From Knufia peltigerae (taxonomy: Eukaryota > Ascomycota > Eurotiomycetes > Chaetothyriales > Trichomeriaceae), in assembly GCA_030247855.1 (NCBI GenBank), contig JAPDRN010000104.1, positions 1-64,000 of the forward strand: a stretch of 64,000 bases of DNA, read 5' to 3'. A program made the position numbers and the translations under genes. Shown here in pieces: positions 34,246 through 43,080 of this stretch. How positions within the stretch are numbered: position 1 is the stretch's first letter; each line of letters begins with the position of its first letter. The notes under the pieces were generated by a model. That model was not told the origin of the DNA. It worked only from the letters and a program-made list of their open reading frames with translations, and made no database searches.

Positions 34246-35342
34246 GCGAGGTGGAACTGACCCCGACGCAGCGCTACGCGGCCGGGGTGGAACGCGGCGA
34301 TTGGCAGAACGACCCGGCCCAGCATGCGGCCCTGGCCGAGCTGGACCGGATCCATCTGGCCCTGGTGGACAGCGCCGAGGACGGCTGGCTGGACCGCCTG
34401 TCCTCGTTCTGGAAGAAACCCGAGCCGGTCAAGGGCCTGTACTTCTGGGGCGGCGTCGGCCGCGGCAAGACCTTCCTGGTGGACCTGTTCTACGACGGCC
34501 TGCCGATCAAGCAGAAGTACCGCACCCACTTCCATCGCTTCATGCGCAGCGTCCACGAGCGCCTGCGCGAGCACCAGGGCCAGAGCGACCCGCTGGCGAA
34601 GATCGCCCAGGAATGGCGCAGCAACCTGCGCGTGCTGGTGCTGGACGAATTCTTCGTCACCGACATCGGCGATGCCATGCTGCTGGCGCGCCTGCTGGAG
34701 CGGATGTTCGCCGAGGGCGTGACCCTGGTCACCACCTCCAACACGGCGGTGGAAAACCTGTACCTCAACGGCCTGCAGCGCGAGAGCTTCATGCCGGCCA
34801 TCGGCCTGCTGCAGCGCTACTGCGTGGAGCTGTACGCCGAAGGCACCGAGGACTACCGCATGCGCGCGCTGACCCGTTCGCCGGTGTACCGCGCGCCGCT
34901 GGCCGCCGACAGTGACACCTGGCTGGCGACGCGCTGGGGCGAGTTGAGCGGTGGCCAGCCGGCCAAGGCGGGCAACATCGAAATCGAGAGCCGCAAGATT
35001 CCGGTGCGCGCGCGCGGCAAGAGCATTGCCTGGTTCGACTTCGCCGCCCTGTGTGAAGGCCCGCGTGGGCCGTCGGATTACATCGAGATCGCGCACGAGT
35101 TCAACACCGTGCTGCTGGGGGGCATTCCGGCCTTCGATCGGCTGAACGAGGATGCCGCGCGCCGCTTCGTCAACCTGATCGACGAGCTGTACGACCGCCA
35201 CGTCAACCTGGTCTGTACCGCCAGTACCTCGCCGGTCGAGCTGTACACCGGTACCCGCCTGCAGGGCGCGTTCGAGCGCACGGCCTCGCGCCTGATCGAA
35301 ATGCAGAGCGCCGAGTACCTGGGCACCCCGCACCGCGCGTGA
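34242..35342 (+). CDS. zapE: Cell division protein ZapE (AFG1-like ATPase)
   Basis: An ATPase that associates with the Z-ring under stress. The 366-residue protein has Walker A GGVGRGKT (residues 70-77), Walker B VLVLDE (131-136) and the sensor region TLVTTSNTAVENLY. ZapE/AFG1-specific stretches such as FDFAALCEGPRGPSDYIEIA are also present. The last ~24 codons and what follows are duplicated at 35846-36002 (see findings). Confidence 0.95.
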   Translation: MSEVELTPTQRYAAGVERGDWQNDPAQHAALAELDRIHLALVDSAEDGWLDRLSSFWKKPEPVKGLYFWGGVGRGKTFLVDLFYDGLPIKQKYRTHFHRFMRSVHERLREHQGQSDPLAKIAQEWRSNLRVLVLDEFFVTDIGDAMLLARLLERMFAEGVTLVTTSNTAVENLYLNGLQRESFMPAIGLLQRYCVELYAEGTEDYRMRALTRSPVYRAPLAADSDTWLATRWGELSGGQPAKAGNIEIESRKIPVRARGKSIAWFDFAALCEGPRGPSDYIEIAHEFNTVLLGGIPAFDRLNEDAARRFVNLIDELYDRHVNLVCTASTSPVELYTGTRLQGAFERTASRLIEMQSAEYLGTPHRA

Positions 35343-35345
35343 GGG
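35271..35345 (+). repeat. Direct repeat, copy 1 (zapE 3' end)
   Basis: 75 bases covering the last codons and stop of zapE. They match 35846-35920 with three differences, at constant offset 575. The following GTAGAGCCGAGC hairpins are also duplicated. Confidence 0.9.
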
Positions 35346-35357
35346 GTGCCGCTGGTT

Positions 35358-35430
35358 GTAGAGCCGAGCCCATGCTCGGCTGCTTCTGCCGGGTGCGCCG
35401 AAAGGCTGCCGAGCGTAGGCTCGGCTCTAC
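35358..35430. repeat. GTAGAGCCGAGC palindrome (copy 1)
   Basis: GTAGAGCCGAGCCCATGCTC and its near complement ...GAGCGTAGGCTCGGCTCTAC form a hairpin with a ~25-base loop after zapE. It is part of the duplicated block. Confidence 0.8.
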
Positions 35431-35497
35431 CTGACATGCCAGGTCCAGAAGGACTCAACTGCGCGCTGGGAAGTGCCTGTACAAGCAAAGGTGATTC

Positions 35498-35758
35498 GTG
35501 AGCCAGGAAATCAACAAGCACGTTGCGCGAGCCATCGTTGAGCTTGCCATCTTTCTCGAGTTTTCGACGGATGATGTATTGGATCCAGATGCTGCGGTGC
35601 AGGGGCTCGAACGATTGGCTTCCACATTGCAAATGATGGACTTGGAGTCCAAATCAGCTTTGTGCGTGCAGTTTGAAAGCATCGCAATGGAATATTCAGG
35701 TGAGCAGGCAGGGTTTGTTGAAGGCTTGGGCGAAGCGCTGGGGTTGATCGAAGCGTAG
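35498..35758 (+). CDS. Small hypothetical protein in duplicated-zapE cassette
   Basis: An 86-residue acidic, helical protein starting at GTG 35498 behind AAAGGTGAT (35487-35495). No family was recognised. Residues FLEFSTDDVLDPDAAVQGLE and the regular helices resemble small partner or immunity-type proteins only in general character. Base and codon use are less GC-rich than neighbours (AT-ending codons such as GAT, TTT and ATT are common), suggesting recent acquisition. It lies inside the segment bounded by two copies of the zapE end. Confidence 0.6.
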   Translation: MSQEINKHVARAIVELAIFLEFSTDDVLDPDAAVQGLERLASTLQMMDLESKSALCVQFESIAMEYSGEQAGFVEGLGEALGLIEA

Positions 35759-35845
35759 TGTGCTCATCTGTAGAAGCCCCAGATTTTTCTGGCAGCTGGG
35801 CTGTCTGAGAATTCGGGCTCGCGCAGAACATGAGTAAGAGGCGCC
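35759..35845. other. Non-coding tail of the cassette
   Basis: AT-richer sequence (CCCAGATTTTTCTGGCAGCTGGG includes a possible hairpin CCAGATTTTTCTGG at 35780-35793) up to the second repeat. No gene. Confidence 0.5.
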
Positions 35846-35920
35846 TTCGAGCGCACGGCCTCGCGCCTGATCGAAATGCAGAGTGCCGAGTGCCTGGGCA
35901 CCCCGCACCGGGCGTGAGGG
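35846..35920 (+). repeat. Direct repeat, copy 2 (zapE 3'-end fragment)
   Basis: Second copy of the zapE end, keeping about 24 codons and the stop in frame but with no start. Only three substitutions separate it from 35271-35345. Confidence 0.9.
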
Positions 35921-35929
35921 CGGTTTACT

Positions 35930-36002
35930 GTAGAGCCGAGCCCACGCTAGGCTGCTTCTAAAGGATGTGCCGAAAAGCAGCCGAGCATGGGCTCGGCGCT
36001 AC
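35930..36002. repeat. GTAGAGCCGAGC palindrome (copy 2)
   Basis: Same hairpin type as 35358-35430, arms GTAGAGCCGAGCCCACGCTA and AGCATGGGCTCGGCGCTAC, more diverged in the loop. Confidence 0.78.
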
Positions 36003-36017
36003 AACAGCACAACGTGG

Positions 36018-36833
36018 TTACCGGGTCGGCGCCACCGCATTACCACGTGGCCGCTCATCCGGCCCGGCCGACACATGCAGGCCCGAGCCATCGCTGTGCT
36101 CCCCCAGCAGCCGCAGCGGCTGTCCCTGGTAGCGCACCTTCAGCGCGTCGTGGGCCGCCGCCAGCGACTGCACCAGCGGGCACAGCGCCATCGCATTGGC
36201 CTCCAGCTGCTGGCTGCGCGCTTCCATCCGGCGGTCGACCTCGGCGTCGAGACGGTCGGCGCGGCGCTCCATGGCTCCGGCGCGGCCGGTGAACACCTGC
36301 CACAGCACGCTGCGGGTCATCGACCCGGCCATCGTCTCGGCCATCTGCTCGATATGCGCGTCGAAGCCATCGCCGAAGGTCTCCTGTTCCCAGTAGCCGC
36401 GGCCCAGGCTGGCGTCGATCCAGCCCTGCATCTCGCCACGCATCGCCCGCATCTGGCGGTTGCGGGACTTGCCGGTGATGGCCTCGAAGGCGGCGTCCAG
36501 CGCATCGAAGGTGACCCCGGAGACTTCGTGGGCCAGCGCGGTGGCGGCCGGCATCAGCTGGCGGGCACCGGCCTCCAGCTGCCGCAGGCGGGCGGCGTCG
36601 GCGGCACTGACCGTCACCATCGTGCCGTCCAGGCTCAGCTCGCCGTCGTGGAACACCACCTCATGCGGCGCCTGTGGGCCATGCCGCAGCCAGATGCCGC
36701 CGCTGTCCACCAGCACGTCGTAGTCGGTACGGATGCCGCACTGGTCCGAACGCAGGTCCGGCCCGTCGGCGGCCAGCGCCGGAGCAATGAACAGGGCGGG
36801 CAGCAGGGCCAGAGCGGATAGGCGCAGGCGAAT
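36018..36833 (-). CDS. DUF2884 (YggN-like) secreted protein, probable ATT start
   Basis: About 271 residues. Translating upstream of the first GTG (36716) in the same frame gives a clear signal peptide, RLRLSALALLPALFIAPALA, then ADGPDLRSDQCGIRTDYDVL, so the gene must start further up. The only plausible initiator there is ATT at 36831-36833, 7 bases after a strong GAGAAGGA site; no ATG, GTG or TTG is in frame. The mature part contains the DUF2884/YggN pattern (DGELSLDGTMVTVSAADAAR). The middle region is helical, with a short HVSAGPD tail. The function of this periplasmic family is unknown. Confidence 0.72.
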   Translation of the reverse strand: MRLRLSALALLPALFIAPALAADGPDLRSDQCGIRTDYDVLVDSGGIWLRHGPQAPHEVVFHDGELSLDGTMVTVSAADAARLRQLEAGARQLMPAATALAHEVSGVTFDALDAAFEAITGKSRNRQMRAMRGEMQGWIDASLGRGYWEQETFGDGFDAHIEQMAETMAGSMTRSVLWQVFTGRAGAMERRADRLDAEVDRRMEARSQQLEANAMALCPLVQSLAAAHDALKVRYQGQPLRLLGEHSDGSGLHVSAGPDERPRGNAVAPTR

Positions 36834-37408
36834 CGGAACATCCTTCTCCGGAACCGGAAGACCAGCATCCGCTGCCTGTGCGTGGGCGTCACCGGTCGGA
36901 AGTCATCCCGTCCACCGGATTCCCACCGGCTGCCCACCACCTATCCACAGGGTTGTCCCTAGCCAGCTTCATCACTGTCATGTGAAGCTGTCATTGTTCC
37001 GCTGGTGGGGCGCTGATTACCGCCACCACGACGCTTTTCGGGCTTGACTGCGCAGCCCGATCCAGCAGGTCCAAAGCGTCCAAACCGGGCGCCGATGGCA
37101 CGATCCTTGCGGCGCAAGGGATTGACGAATTTCACTACATTTGGCGTTGACGGACCCAACTACCCCCACTATCTTGTGGCTGTCGGTTGTGGGGACCCCA
37201 AGCCGCCGGGTCCATGGAATGGATCGCCGGACCCTCCGGTGATACGCCCTCCATGCCCGCAGCGGCACCGGTCAGCACTGCCAGCGGCAGCCACAGGCGC
37301 AGGGTCTCACTTCCTGCGACACCGGCCTGCCACCCTGGGGTGTCACGTCCCGGGCCGCGTCATCCGATGCACCGAGCCACCATCCATCACGCCAAGAGGA
37401 CACACGCC
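36834..37408. promoter_or_regulatory. nrdA upstream region
   Basis: 575 bases without a credible gene. Two features stand out. CTATCCACA at 36941-36949 is a DnaA-box-like nonamer (one mismatch to TTATCCACA). CCACTATCTTGTGG at 37166-37179 resembles an NrdR box, with a weaker partner CACTACATTTGG at 37133-37144. nrd operons are commonly regulated by NrdR and, in E. coli, also by DnaA. The ribosome site AGAGGA (37395-37400) serves the GTG start. Confidence 0.45.
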
Positions 37409-39820
37409 GTGACCACCGAGACCAGCGCCACCATCGAGAAGGAAAGCGAGTTCCTGTTGACGTCGCCGCCGACGTCCAACGCGATGAGTGTGACCAAGCG
37501 CAATGGCACGACCGAGCTGGTGGATCTGAACAAGATCGTCCGCGCGGTGCAGCGTTCCTCTGAAGGCCTGCACGCCGTCGATCCGATGCGCGTGGCCACC
37601 CGCACCATTTCCGGCCTGTACAACGGCGCCACTACCCAGGAGCTGGACGAACTGTCCATCCGCACCGCGGCGCTGCTGATCGGCGAAGAACCCGAGTACG
37701 GCCGCCTGGCCGCGCGCCTGCTGGCCAACTTCATCGCCAAGGAAGTGTCCAACCAGGAAATCCACGCGTTCTCGCAGTCGGTGGGTCGTGGCCACGAAGT
37801 GGGCCTGATCAACGACCGCCTGCTGAACTTCGTGCAGACCAACGCACGCAAGCTCAACGATGCCATCGACATCTCGCTGGACCTGAACTTCGATTACTTC
37901 GGCCTGCGTACCCTGTACGACCGCTACCTGCTGCGCCATCCGCACACCCGCAAGGTGATCGAGACCCCGCAGCAGTTCTTCCTGCGCATCGCCAGCGCGC
38001 TGAGCGAGGACGTGCCGGAAACCCTGGCACTGTACAAGCGCATGGGCAACCTGGACTACCTGCCGTCCAGCCCGACGCTGTTCAACTCCGGCACCACCCA
38101 TGAGCAGCTGTCCTCGTGCTTCCTGCTGGACTCGCCGCAGGATTCGCTGGAATCGATCTACTCCAAGTACGGCGACATCGCCCAGCTGTCCAAGTTCTCC
38201 GGCGGCATCGGCGTCAGCTACACCCGCGTGCGTTCGCGTGGCTCGCTGATCAAGTCGACCAACGGTCACTCCAACGGCATCGTGCCGTGGCTGAAGACCA
38301 TGGATTCGTCGGTGGCTGCGGTGAACCAGGGTGGCAAGCGCAAGGGCGCGGCCTGTGTGTACCTGGAAACCTGGCACGCCGACATCGAGGACTTCCTCGA
38401 GCTGCGTGACAACACCGGCGACGAATCGCGCCGTGCGCACAACCTGAACCTGGCCAACTGGATCCCGGACCTGTTCATGAAGCGTGTCGAATCGGACCAG
38501 GAATGGTCGCTGTTCGATCCGCGCGTGGTGCCCGAATTCACCGACCTGTTCGGCGAAGCCTTCGAAGCGGCCTATCTGCAGGCCGAAGCACAGGGCAAGG
38601 CCAACCGCACCATCTCCGCACGCAAGCTGTACTCGCGGATGATGCGTACCCTGGCCGAGACCGGCAACGGCTGGATGACCTTCAAGGACAAGTGCAACCG
38701 CGCCAGCAACCAGACCCTGCGCGCCGGCAACGTGATCCACCTGTCCAACCTGTGCACCGAAATCCTGGAAGTCACCTCGGCCGAAGAGACCGCAGTGTGC
38801 AACCTGGGTTCGATCAACCTGGGCAACCACTTCGACGGCAACGGCGAATTCGATTTCGACAAGCTGGCCGACACCGTGCGCCTGGCCGTGCGCCAGCTGG
38901 ATCGCGTGATCGACCTGAACTTCTACCCGATCGAATCGGCGCGCCGCGGCAACCTGCGCTGGCGTCCGGTCGGCCTGGGCTGCATGGGCCTGCAGGACGT
39001 GTTCTTCCGCAAGCGCCTGCCGTTCGATGGCGCCGAAGCCCGCGCGCTGTCGAAGAAGATCGCCGAGACCATCTACTTCCACGCGCTGGAAACCTCGGTC
39101 GAACTGGCCCAGGAACGTGGCAAGCACCCGTCCTTCGCCGACACCCGTGCGGCCAGCGGCGAGCTGCAGTTCGATGCCTGGAACGTGGTGCCGGAAGATG
39201 CCGCGCGCTGGGATGCCCTGCGTGAACGCATCAAGGAACACGGCCTGCGCAACTCGCTGATGATCGCGATCGCCCCGACCGCCACCATCGCCTCCATCGC
39301 CGGCTGCTACGAGTGCGTGGAACCGCAGGTGTCCAACCTGTTCAAGCGCGAGACCCTGTCCGGTGACTTCCTGCAGGTGAACCGTTACCTGGTGAACGAG
39401 CTGAAGAAGCTGGGCCACTGGACCCCGGAAATGCGCGATGCGATCAAGCTGGCCGACGGCTCGATCCAGGCCCTCACCCAGATTCCGGAAACGCTGCGCC
39501 ACGTCTACCGCACCGCATGGGAACTGCCGATGCGTTCGCTGATCGACATGGCCGCCGACCGTGGTGCCTTCATCGACCAGTCCGCCTCGCTCAACCTGTT
39601 CATGGAAAGCCCGAGCATCGGCGCGATGTCGTCCATGTACATGTACGCCTGGAAGCAGGGCATCAAGACCACCTACTACCTGCGTTCGCGTCCGGCCACC
39701 AAGATCGCCAAGACCACCGTCAGCCACACGGCCAGCGTTGCGCCGGAAAAGGTGTTCAGCCCGGAGGAGGCCATCGCCTGCTCGCTGGAGAACCCGGAAG
39801 CCTGCGAGGCCTGCCAGTAA
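37409..39820 (+). CDS. nrdA: Class Ia ribonucleotide reductase, large subunit
   Basis: Reduces ribonucleoside diphosphates to deoxy forms for DNA synthesis. The 803-residue protein has an N-terminal ATP-cone allosteric domain (from MSVTKRNGTTELVDLNKIVR), the ten-stranded barrel with substrate-site cysteines in STTHEQLSSCFLLD and HLSNLCTEILEV / ETAVCNLGSINLG, and a C-terminal Cys pair (EACEACQ) that receives electrons from thioredoxin. Start taken as GTG 37409 (MTTETSATIEKES); translation from further upstream lacks family similarity. nrdB follows. Confidence 0.94.
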   Translation: MTTETSATIEKESEFLLTSPPTSNAMSVTKRNGTTELVDLNKIVRAVQRSSEGLHAVDPMRVATRTISGLYNGATTQELDELSIRTAALLIGEEPEYGRLAARLLANFIAKEVSNQEIHAFSQSVGRGHEVGLINDRLLNFVQTNARKLNDAIDISLDLNFDYFGLRTLYDRYLLRHPHTRKVIETPQQFFLRIASALSEDVPETLALYKRMGNLDYLPSSPTLFNSGTTHEQLSSCFLLDSPQDSLESIYSKYGDIAQLSKFSGGIGVSYTRVRSRGSLIKSTNGHSNGIVPWLKTMDSSVAAVNQGGKRKGAACVYLETWHADIEDFLELRDNTGDESRRAHNLNLANWIPDLFMKRVESDQEWSLFDPRVVPEFTDLFGEAFEAAYLQAEAQGKANRTISARKLYSRMMRTLAETGNGWMTFKDKCNRASNQTLRAGNVIHLSNLCTEILEVTSAEETAVCNLGSINLGNHFDGNGEFDFDKLADTVRLAVRQLDRVIDLNFYPIESARRGNLRWRPVGLGCMGLQDVFFRKRLPFDGAEARALSKKIAETIYFHALETSVELAQERGKHPSFADTRAASGELQFDAWNVVPEDAARWDALRERIKEHGLRNSLMIAIAPTATIASIAGCYECVEPQVSNLFKRETLSGDFLQVNRYLVNELKKLGHWTPEMRDAIKLADGSIQALTQIPETLRHVYRTAWELPMRSLIDMAADRGAFIDQSASLNLFMESPSIGAMSSMYMYAWKQGIKTTYYLRSRPATKIAKTTVSHTASVAPEKVFSPEEAIACSLENPEACEACQ

Positions 39821-39895
39821 TACCGCGCGGTGGATTAACGCGCGGTGGGTGCCGACCGTTGGTCGGCACTGCTGCTCGACTGCAGAAAATACCAA

Positions 39896-39919
39896 GGTAG
39901 CGCCGGGCCACGCCCGGCG
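39896..39919. repeat. Single GTAG arm (GCGCCGGGCC variant)
   Basis: GGTAGCGCCGGGCCACGCCC without a partner arm, in the nrdA-nrdB gap, which also has a small GCCGACCGTTGGTCGGC hairpin. Confidence 0.7.
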
Positions 39920-39948
39920 TTTTGACCCGAGAATTCAAGGAAACACCC

Positions 39949-40968
39949 ATGGCCGACAAGCCCAAGCAGATGCTGCTCGATCCCGGTTTTGAACTGACCC
40001 TGCGCCCGATGCGCTACCCGCAGTTCTATGACATGTACCGGAACGCGATCAAGAACACCTGGACGGTGGAAGAGATCAACTTCCAGATCGACATCAGCGA
40101 CCTGCACAGCAAGATGTCGCCGGGCGAGCGCCACCTGATCCACCGCCTGGTCGCCTTCTTCGCCACCGGCGATTCGATCGTGTCCAACAACCTGGTGCTG
40201 AACCTGTACCAGCACTTGAACGCGCCCGAAGCGCGCATGTACCTGTCGCGCCAGCTGTATGAAGAAGCGCTGCACGTGCAGTTCTACCTGACCCTGCTGG
40301 ACAACTACCTGCCGGACCCGGACGAGCGCGTCAAAGCCTTCGCCGCGGTGGAGAACATCGACTCGATCAAGAAGAAGGCCGATTTCTGCTTCAAGTGGAT
40401 CGACTCGATCCAGGACCTGAAGCGCATCGAGACCCGCGAAGAGCGTCGCCAGTTCCTGCTGAACCAGATCTGCTTTGCCGCGTGCATCGAAGGCCTGTTC
40501 TTCTTCGCCGCGTTCGCCTACGTGTACTACTTCCGTTCGCGCGGCCTGCTCAACGGCTTGGCTTCGGGCACCAACTGGGTGTTCCGCGACGAAAGCGCGC
40601 ACATGGAATTCGCCTTCGAGTGCGTGGACGTGATCCGCGAGGAAGAGCCGGACCTGTTCGACGACAAGATGAAGCAGGATGTCTATGACATGCTGGCCGA
40701 GGCCATCGAGTGTGAAGTGCAGTTCGCCGAGGATGTGCTGTCTGGTGGCGTGGCTGGCATTTCCACCCGTGACATGCGCCAGTACCTGCAGCACTGCGCC
40801 GACAACCATTTCCATCGCCTGGGCATGGAGCGCAAGTACAACGTGCGCAACCCGCTCAGCTTCATGGAACTGCAGGACGTGCAGGAACTGACCAACTTCT
40901 TCGAACGCCGCGCCTCGGCCTACCAGGTGGGCGTGAAGGGCGAAGTCGCCTTCGACATGAACTTCTGA
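39949..40968 (+). CDS. nrdB: Class Ia ribonucleotide reductase, small (radical) subunit
   Basis: Houses the diiron-tyrosyl radical. The 339-residue protein shows the diiron ligand motifs YEEALHVQFYLTLLDN (Glu/His, about 104-120) and FRDESAHMEFAFECVDVIRE (Glu/His, about 210-230), plus the upstream FFATGDSIVSNNL. ATG at 39949 has AAGGAAA before it. Ends in a strong terminator; together with nrdA the operon is complete (no nrdI/nrdH seen). Confidence 0.95.
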   Translation: MADKPKQMLLDPGFELTLRPMRYPQFYDMYRNAIKNTWTVEEINFQIDISDLHSKMSPGERHLIHRLVAFFATGDSIVSNNLVLNLYQHLNAPEARMYLSRQLYEEALHVQFYLTLLDNYLPDPDERVKAFAAVENIDSIKKKADFCFKWIDSIQDLKRIETREERRQFLLNQICFAACIEGLFFFAAFAYVYYFRSRGLLNGLASGTNWVFRDESAHMEFAFECVDVIREEEPDLFDDKMKQDVYDMLAEAIECEVQFAEDVLSGGVAGISTRDMRQYLQHCADNHFHRLGMERKYNVRNPLSFMELQDVQELTNFFERRASAYQVGVKGEVAFDMNF

Positions 40969-40991
40969 TCGATCCGATCAGGTCTGTCGCG

Positions 40992-41019
40992 AAAAACCCC
41001 GGCCATCGCCGGGGTTTTT
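40992..41019. terminator. Rho-independent terminator after nrdB
   Basis: AAAAACCCCGGC stem with complement and a short CAT-G loop, then TTTTTCGTTTTT. Confidence 0.9.
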
Positions 41020-41028
41020 CGTTTTTAC

Positions 41029-41282
41029 GGTAGCGCCGGGCCACGCCCGGCGAGCGCGCAGCGCGGAAGGTTTTTTCATGGACGCATGCCCTTGCCCGAG
41101 CCGTTGCCACCAAGCGCGTGGATTATGGACTCACATGCCATTATCGTCAGCCTTGAAGACTGTGGATCGATATACCGAGCCGACGTGCCACATCGGCGCT
41201 TGAGTGCCCACGGCCAGTGACCTGCTTGACTCCGACGTCGTGCTAGATTCGCGAAAGTGGGACTCCCGCGAGAGGTACTTTC
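41029..41282. other. Gap before the effector locus
   Basis: Begins with a single GTAG arm (41029-41052) and then loses high GC. TAGATT (41244-41249, with TG two bases before) is a possible extended -10 for the immunity gene. AGAGGTACT (41271-41279) is its ribosome site. No gene. Confidence 0.5.
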
Positions 41283-41882
41283 ATGGATGCATCGGTCGAG
41301 AAATGCGCTTCTTCATCAAAAGGTGGACTTTGGCGCCGCCCCTGGGTAGCAGGGTATCGCTGCCTCACAATCACTATTGCAGCGTTGGTACTGTCAGCGT
41401 GCTCGAGCGGCGCACCACCAGCCCTCTCGCATCATTTGAATCAAAGACAGTCCGTCAAATCAGGGAGTGAAACTGATATGGAGCGATTCAAGTACGACAT
41501 CGAGCGTTTGGCAGGCGTGCGTTTTGATGATGTCGACGCATTGAATGAACAACTTCACACGCACCTGGGTGCACCGACGCGACAGGGCCTGCGGGACGAG
41601 CGGACCGCAGAACGCGGAAGGTTGGGCGACCTTGAGGTCCGGAACATCACCCTGAGAAGTGTTCCCGACGATCCTGCGCATGCGAAGCTGACATTTGATG
41701 TCGCGCCACCCAGCATTCTGCTCGAGGAGATCATCTGGGAGGACTCCACCCTATACCCCCCTCACCCCGATGCGCCTGGCTCCCGCCCTTACTGGTCCGC
41801 GAAGGTGAACGGTGCTGAGGTCGTCCTCAGTCTCGCCCCAGACAACGTGACACTGACCCGCGTACTGATCAGTCACCGCTGA
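41283..41882 (+). CDS. Lipoprotein, probable immunity protein for the adjacent T4SS effector
   Basis: A 199-residue protein with a lipoprotein signal (ITIAALVLSACSSG; lipobox LSAC, Cys near residue 40) and a ~155-residue mature domain of no recognised family. It sits 28 bases upstream of a XVIPCD effector gene on the same strand. In xanthomonads the immunity (X-Tfi) gene is usually placed this way and is a periplasmic lipoprotein that protects the producer against its own effector and siblings' effectors. The assignment comes from context plus the signal peptide. Start ATG 41283 with AGAGGT ahead; codon use is less GC-rich than the chromosome. Confidence 0.65.
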   Translation: MDASVEKCASSSKGGLWRRPWVAGYRCLTITIAALVLSACSSGAPPALSHHLNQRQSVKSGSETDMERFKYDIERLAGVRFDDVDALNEQLHTHLGAPTRQGLRDERTAERGRLGDLEVRNITLRSVPDDPAHAKLTFDVAPPSILLEEIIWEDSTLYPPHPDAPGSRPYWSAKVNGAEVVLSLAPDNVTLTRVLISHR

Positions 41883-41910
41883 TCCCCTGTCATTGCGAAG
41901 GAGCCGCGCC

Positions 41911-43052
41911 ATGGAGCGTACTGAAGAAGTTGGACTGCCACAGTCGCAGGAGGGGGGGCGCCCTGGCGCTGCACGTCGTCCAGCATCGCCATCGGCCGAC
42001 CCCTCGTTGGCGCCGCTTCTGGCGAAATCCCCAACACTCCGAGCGGGTCTCGCACAGGCCGAACGCGACGATCTTGATAACGTCTGGGGACAAGCCGGTA
42101 TGGGCACCTATCTTGTTCCCCGTGAGAAGATCGTTATTGACGAAAACGCGATTGGGCAAGGCTCCCGAATCGCACGTTCACTTTCTCACGAAGTTGGACA
42201 CCATCTCTTCACCGAAGGCCCGGATCGGACTTCCAAGCAATCCTATGTAAACAGCATGTTGCGAGGAGAAGCCGCCGCGACGCTCAGCAATGTCCAGGTC
42301 CAGCGCGAAATTGTCGCCGCTGGCGGTCCGGACATTGGCGTTTCCGGCACAGGTAACAGGCCACAACAATATGGAGCCATTGCGGCGGAACTCCAGGCCG
42401 GACGGATCAACCGTAGCCAAGCACTGGATCAGATCGCCGAGGTTTTTAAGACGGAGCTCCGTCTGTTGGTCCTCATGCGAACTACGAGCTTTACTACGGC
42501 GCATATTATGACCAGCACATAGCGCCCTCGCAGCGGCAGCGACGACGCAGGCCAGAGCCAGAACTTGACGCCGAGCGCACCGCAGTTGCGGAGAGAGTTG
42601 GCACTCCCGCCGACGACTCACCGTCGCTACATCGAGTGCCTTCTTCAACAGCTGAACTTGGCGATGCAGACCGTGCTCTCCATATGCAGATCAGGGCTGG
42701 TGTGGAACGCTTGGACACCGAGCATGGGAAGCCGTGGGACGAGTCGAGTCAGCGCATGTCCGCAAGCCTGCTGGTACTGGCGAAGGAGCAGGGGCTTTCG
42801 CGGGTTGACCATGTTGTGTTGAACAACCCGACAGAAAGCCTGGCTCGGGGTGAGAGGGTCTTCATAGTGGAGGGAGCAATGGATGATCCAGCCCATCGCC
42901 GAGGACACATGAATACGATGGATGCGCTTCGTGCGCCTGAAGCGGAGTCGCTGCATCGTGCTGATGCATTGACTCAATCGCAAGCAGCGATCCTTGAACT
43001 ACAGCCGGCACAGCATGTTCAAACGCAGGACGGCCCATCGATCTTGAGATAG
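41911..43052 (+). pseudogene. X-Tfe-like type IV secretion effector (HExxH protease-like + XVIPCD), frameshifted
   Basis: Two reading frames together look like one antibacterial T4SS effector. Frame 1 (41911-42522, start ATG with GAAGGAG before it) carries a zincin-like motif HEVGHH (His93, Glu94, His97). From about 42450 the coding character moves to the -1 frame and continues to the stop at 43050-43052. The second part has a basic linker (RQRRRRP, ~42531) and a C-terminal XVIPCD. It is recognised by RVDHVVLNNP, ERVFIVEGAMDDPAHRRGHM and the region after it, the domain bound by VirD4 for secretion. The break is a net one-base shift near 42450, so the intact product is not made unless frameshifting occurs. 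GC lower than neighbours. Could also be a sequencing error. Confidence 0.7.
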
Positions 43053-43080
43053 GAGTATCGCTGCAGCATCGGAAGGGTCA

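Noticed and set aside
35820..35920. Second gene start related to zapE
   Set aside because: Only the last ~24 codons of zapE are present with no start or ATPase motifs; it is a repeat copy, not a gene.
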